A DNA stretch of 7,256 bases from Promethearchaeota archaeon (lineage in GTDB: Archaea > Asgardarchaeota > Lokiarchaeia > Sigynarchaeales > SOKP01): assembly GCA_019057735.1 (NCBI GenBank), contig JAHLWV010000106.1, forward strand, positions 1 to 7,256. Direction: 5' to 3'. Positions 5,094 through 7,256 of this stretch are shown one piece after another; positions within the stretch are counted from its first letter, which is position 1, and the number at the start of each line of letters is the position of its first letter. Made by a program: the position numbers and the translations under genes. The notes under the pieces are model-generated. The model saw nothing but the letters and a program-made list of their open reading frames with translations. It was not told where the DNA came from and made no database searches.

Positions 5094-5341
5094 ATATAGA
5101 CGAGTTAACTCTGAAATTTGAGAATATCTGGATTTTAGGAAATCGCTTTCCAGAGAATTTAAAGGATATTTTGGTAAAAGAAGTCGAGAATCTTAATAGA
5201 GACCGCGTTAAATTGTTGGGGTTCATATCTAACAACGAAGATATAAGCAAGATCAACATTACCGGTGGTAATTTAATCGATTTACCCAGAGAAAATCGCT
5301 CTTACCAAGAAGCAAAAGAGATATTTGCTAAAATAATATAG
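5093..5341 (+). pseudogene. 5'-truncated remnant of a second CooC-type ATPase
   Basis: Reading forward from 5111 to the TAG at 5339-5341, 76 codons align without a gap to residues 188-263 of the intact CooC on the other strand. I count 38 identical positions, with many conservative changes elsewhere. Shared blocks include GNRFPE, DRVK, IS-K-N and the final II. Weaker similarity reaches back to about 5099 (DELTL against NEVHL), and a TGA at 5090-5092 closes the frame upstream. The Walker A, CxC and Walker B parts are all missing, so no CooC activity is possible. There is no ATG or GTG in the surviving frame; the first TTG is at 5171. At 50% identity the copy diverged long before it was truncated. 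The absence of frameshifts means truncation was recent or the tail is still translated by some route. It points away from cooC, giving a head-to-head pair. Confidence 0.8.
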
Positions 5342-5375
5342 AGCTTTTAATCATATTAAAACTGAATTAAAAGCT
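5342..5375. terminator. convergent hairpin between CooC remnant and LVIVD gene
   Basis: AGCTTTTAAT (5342-5351) and ATTAAAAGCT (5366-5375) form a perfect 10-bp inverted repeat around a 14-nt loop. It lies exactly between the remnant's TAG (5339-5341) and the TAA of the LVIVD gene (5375-5377), and each arm carries a T4 run in one direction. It could help end transcription from both sides. The stem is AT-rich and therefore weak, and archaeal termination mostly depends on T tracts. Confidence 0.45.
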
Positions 5376-6583
5376 TATGATTTAGTGATAGATTCTGAAG
5401 AATCTAAATTTTTTCTTAATTTTTTGTACACGAGAAAGATAGCAATCGTTGTTGTCAGAGCCAATAATAAAACATCAAAACCAGGGATGCTTAGTTCGAA
5501 TTCTAAATTATCAATTGAAATTATGTTTAAACCACATCCCATAGAGGTAAATACCAACAAATTACCAAGAGTTGCGTCTTCGTATAGTTTTGGATACAAC
5601 GCATAATGTTTTTTTCCTTCGCAATAAATGTCCTGATAATCGTCGTAGAACCCTATCGCTTGTAGAGACGACGGATTGGTAATGTCAACAACAACTATTC
5701 CTTCGGCGCAAGCTCCCGAGAATAATTTGCTATCGTGAATAGCGATTCCTACTCCGTTAATACCATCGATAAAAATGTCTGATAAAAAGGACGGGTTAGT
5801 TTTATCTGAGATGTCAATCGATTTAACATGAGCCCGATGAGTCCTTTCTGGTGAAACTGTTCTTGAACTATTAAGACCCGAAGTATACAGCACATTTCCT
5901 TCAACGAAATAGCTTTGAGCGTAATATTCCCCTAAGTCAAACGAACTTATTAAATTTAAATTTGAAGGGTCAGTAGCATTTACAATTTTTAGTTGGTTGG
6001 TTGCCGTACAGACATAAATGTAATTATCAATGAATGTTAATGATTGACCAACTTCAGCCACATTAAGTCTATCTAATATTACTGGGCTATTTACAATTGA
6101 AAAATTAAAAGATATAATTTCAGTGTAATTATTTACGAAAAGAGTAGTTCCCGAAGCGTCAAAACCCCTCGCGTCGCCTAAATCTAACGATCCTTCATAT
6201 ACGGGAGATGTTGGCGAGGAAATATCGAAATATACGATATCGGTGTCTTGATCCGTTACTCTTAAGTATGCAACATCGTTAGCGATTTCAATTTCGTAAC
6301 TGTTATTTCCACTTACTGTTCTAAAAGCAGTAAGGGACGGATTAGAAGGATCTGCCAAAGAGATCACTCTTAAACCCGGTAAACTGGCGTCTGATACATA
6401 CGCGTATGTACCATTAATTTCAACGTCCTCAAACATTACATTTACTCCTGACGGTTGATAGTGTCCAATGTCAGCGTTTACAATTTCTTTGAACTCTGCC
6501 GCATATGCGTATTTGATCGAACTAAAAATAACTATTGAGGAAATTAGTAATACAAAAATAAATATTGATCGTTTTTGTTTCAT
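5375..6583 (-). CDS. secreted LVIVD-repeat beta-propeller-like surface protein with C-terminal membrane anchor
   Basis: This 402-aa protein has a signal peptide: basic MKQKR, a hydrophobic core (7-22) and a likely cut after YAYAA near residue 29. The body holds about six or seven LVIVD-type blades of roughly 40-60 aa. Each has a strand ending in I-x-(D/N) and then (P/T)-(S/T)-(N/S)-P: LRVISLADPSNP (71-82), IVYFDISSPTSP (116-127), LKIVNATDPSN (198-208), VKSIDISDKTNP (253-264) and IVVVDITNPSS (296-306). Such repeats are expected to fold as a beta-propeller outside the cell. Near the end IPGFD (366-370) leads into a transmembrane helix (371-386) and a basic KKLRK tail, a layout like archaeal PGF-type surface anchors. 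The outward-facing part probably binds a partner or polysaccharide; no catalytic motif is seen. The ATG at 6583 is about 25-35 nt below an AT-rich box, fitting a leaderless message. The gene is convergent with the CooC remnant. Confidence 0.8.
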   Translation of the reverse strand: MKQKRSIFIFVLLISSIVIFSSIKYAYAAEFKEIVNADIGHYQPSGVNVMFEDVEINGTYAYVSDASLPGLRVISLADPSNPSLTAFRTVSGNNSYEIEIANDVAYLRVTDQDTDIVYFDISSPTSPVYEGSLDLGDARGFDASGTTLFVNNYTEIISFNFSIVNSPVILDRLNVAEVGQSLTFIDNYIYVCTATNQLKIVNATDPSNLNLISSFDLGEYYAQSYFVEGNVLYTSGLNSSRTVSPERTHRAHVKSIDISDKTNPSFLSDIFIDGINGVGIAIHDSKLFSGACAEGIVVVDITNPSSLQAIGFYDDYQDIYCEGKKHYALYPKLYEDATLGNLLVFTSMGCGLNIISIDNLEFELSIPGFDVLLLALTTTIAIFLVYKKLRKNLDSSESITKS

Positions 6584-6607
6584 ATTACTAGTCTATTGCA
6601 TGTTCGA

Positions 6608-6618
6608 TTTAAAAAATG
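6608..6618 (-). promoter_or_regulatory. TATA-like box for the LVIVD gene
   Basis: ATTTTTTAAAT reads from 6618 to 6608 on the minus strand, centred about 30 nt above the ATG at 6583. It is the best A/T box at the distance expected for a leaderless archaeal promoter, though its core is less TATA-like than others in the window. Confidence 0.3.
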
Positions 6619-6727
6619 TATCGTATTACTAAAAAAATAGAATCGTTCGTTTTTCTCGTTTATAGCTATAAAAGATATATTTTTGATATGAAAACTAAAT
6701 ACTAATATAACAAAAATTCAAAGGTTG

Positions 6728-7256
6728 TTAAAGAAATTCCTTAAGGTTCCTATTTCGAAAACGCTTTTCTACGCCATTTCTCATCCCTGGTAGCTTAAAA
6801 CATTGGCCAGGTATCATTCTTTTGAAGTAACGTTGGTTTTCTCGTTCAGATATGAATTGTGATTTGTATAGCGTTTCGAAGATTTCTTCGCCGGAAAATT
6901 GGATATCATCAAAATATGGGATAAAGGGACGATTCTTACTAATGTTTTCTACAACATTTCTTAGAGGAGAGTTAATTTCACGAATTATTCCTTTTTCGTC
7001 TATTATTCCGGTTTTATGGGCGTGTTCATTATACAAACAGATTACACATTGAGGCCACCTATCGTGAAAATAATTTAAGACAAGATCAATCACTCTATGC
7101 TTGAGATGTATAACTCCAAATAGCACACCACGACTATTTATTTCTGTTCGAGCGAATTGTTTCGCACGATACGCTTCAGTAAACACTTCTCGCATCATTC
7201 GGTTAATTTTTTTTGCCAATGGAGTTCCTGAATTGCGTAAAACTACTTCTGGAAGC
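6728..7256 (-). CDS. DUF4130-like putative DNA-metabolism protein, 5' end outside the window
   Basis: The frame stays open to the window edge. A TTG at 7219 could be taken as a start, but coding sequence (LPEVVLRNSGTP) continues upstream of it, so the visible 175 residues are the C-terminal part. Counting from the TTG, INRMMREVFTEAYRAKQFAR (5-24), VIHLKHRVIDLVLNYFHDRW (36-55), a middle strand pair ending TGIIDEKGIIRE, and the tail ETLYKSQFISERENQRYFKR then MIPGQ follow the order of the DUF4130 family: a basic helix, a (K/P)-x-H-x-(V/I) segment, then Y-x-x-x-x-I-x-x-R-x-N and M-P. DUF4130 proteins commonly pair with a radical SAM protein and are presumed to act in DNA repair or modification; their reaction is not established. 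A partner gene would lie to the right of the window. The match is from memory of the family pattern. Confidence 0.5.
   Translation of the reverse strand, partial: LPEVVLRNSGTPLAKKINRMMREVFTEAYRAKQFARTEINSRGVLFGVIHLKHRVIDLVLNYFHDRWPQCVICLYNEHAHKTGIIDEKGIIREINSPLRNVVENISKNRPFIPYFDDIQFSGEEIFETLYKSQFISERENQRYFKRMIPGQCFKLPGMRNGVEKRFRNRNLKEFL

Noticed and set aside
5035..5259. 74-codon minus-strand frame over the CooC remnant
   Set aside because: The forward strand of the same bases matches the CooC C-terminus at half of its positions, so the minus frame is a shadow.
5171..5341. CooC remnant as a functional small gene from TTG 5171
   Set aside because: This TTG lies in the middle of a conserved stretch and has no good Shine-Dalgarno sequence. 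Starting there would leave an incomplete Rossmann-like fragment.

Overview
The window is an AT-rich stretch that reads as archaeal. Several genes have a TATA-like box about 26 nt upstream of an ATG, the layout of leaderless archaeal transcripts (AbrB-like protein, small ORF at 1781, left-hand nuclease). The surface protein at 5375-6583 combines LVIVD repeats with a C-terminal PGF-plus-transmembrane anchor, a typical archaeal surface-protein ending. An Asgard-type or other mesophilic AT-rich archaeon fits, but there is no rRNA, tRNA or marker gene to prove it.

Left part (1-1644). A GC-rich edge at 1-48 looks like the last copy of a short tandem repeat that continues to the left. A possible small RNA lies at about 126-197. 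A 406-aa protein on the minus strand ends in a PD-(D/E)XK nuclease domain. A 50-aa AbrB/MazE-like DNA-binding protein, also on the minus strand, sits just upstream of it.

Nuclease/toxin-like cluster (1645-4050). A divergent regulatory region carries repeated TATAATAC elements. To its right is a 55-aa small ORF that overlaps the start of a large modular nuclease: an N-terminal helix-turn-helix-like part, three helix-plus-zinc-ribbon repeats, and a VSR-like nuclease. A HEPN-domain protein with an R-x4-H motif converges on it, with 10 nt between the stop codons. Two nucleases, a HEPN protein, an AbrB-like protein and an unknown small coupled protein within 4 kb suggest a defence or toxin-antitoxin-like neighbourhood. 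That reading is inference.

CooC region (4173-5341). A complete CooC-type P-loop ATPase (nickel insertion into carbon monoxide dehydrogenase) lies on the minus strand. Directly upstream and in opposite orientation is a 5'-truncated remnant of a second CooC. It matches the last 76 residues of the intact protein at 38 positions without a gap.

Right part (5342-7256). A convergent hairpin separates the remnant from the secreted LVIVD beta-propeller-like protein. The last gene, on the minus strand, resembles the DUF4130 family of presumed DNA-metabolism proteins; its 5' end lies beyond the window. I see no CRISPR array, insertion sequence, tRNA or rRNA.
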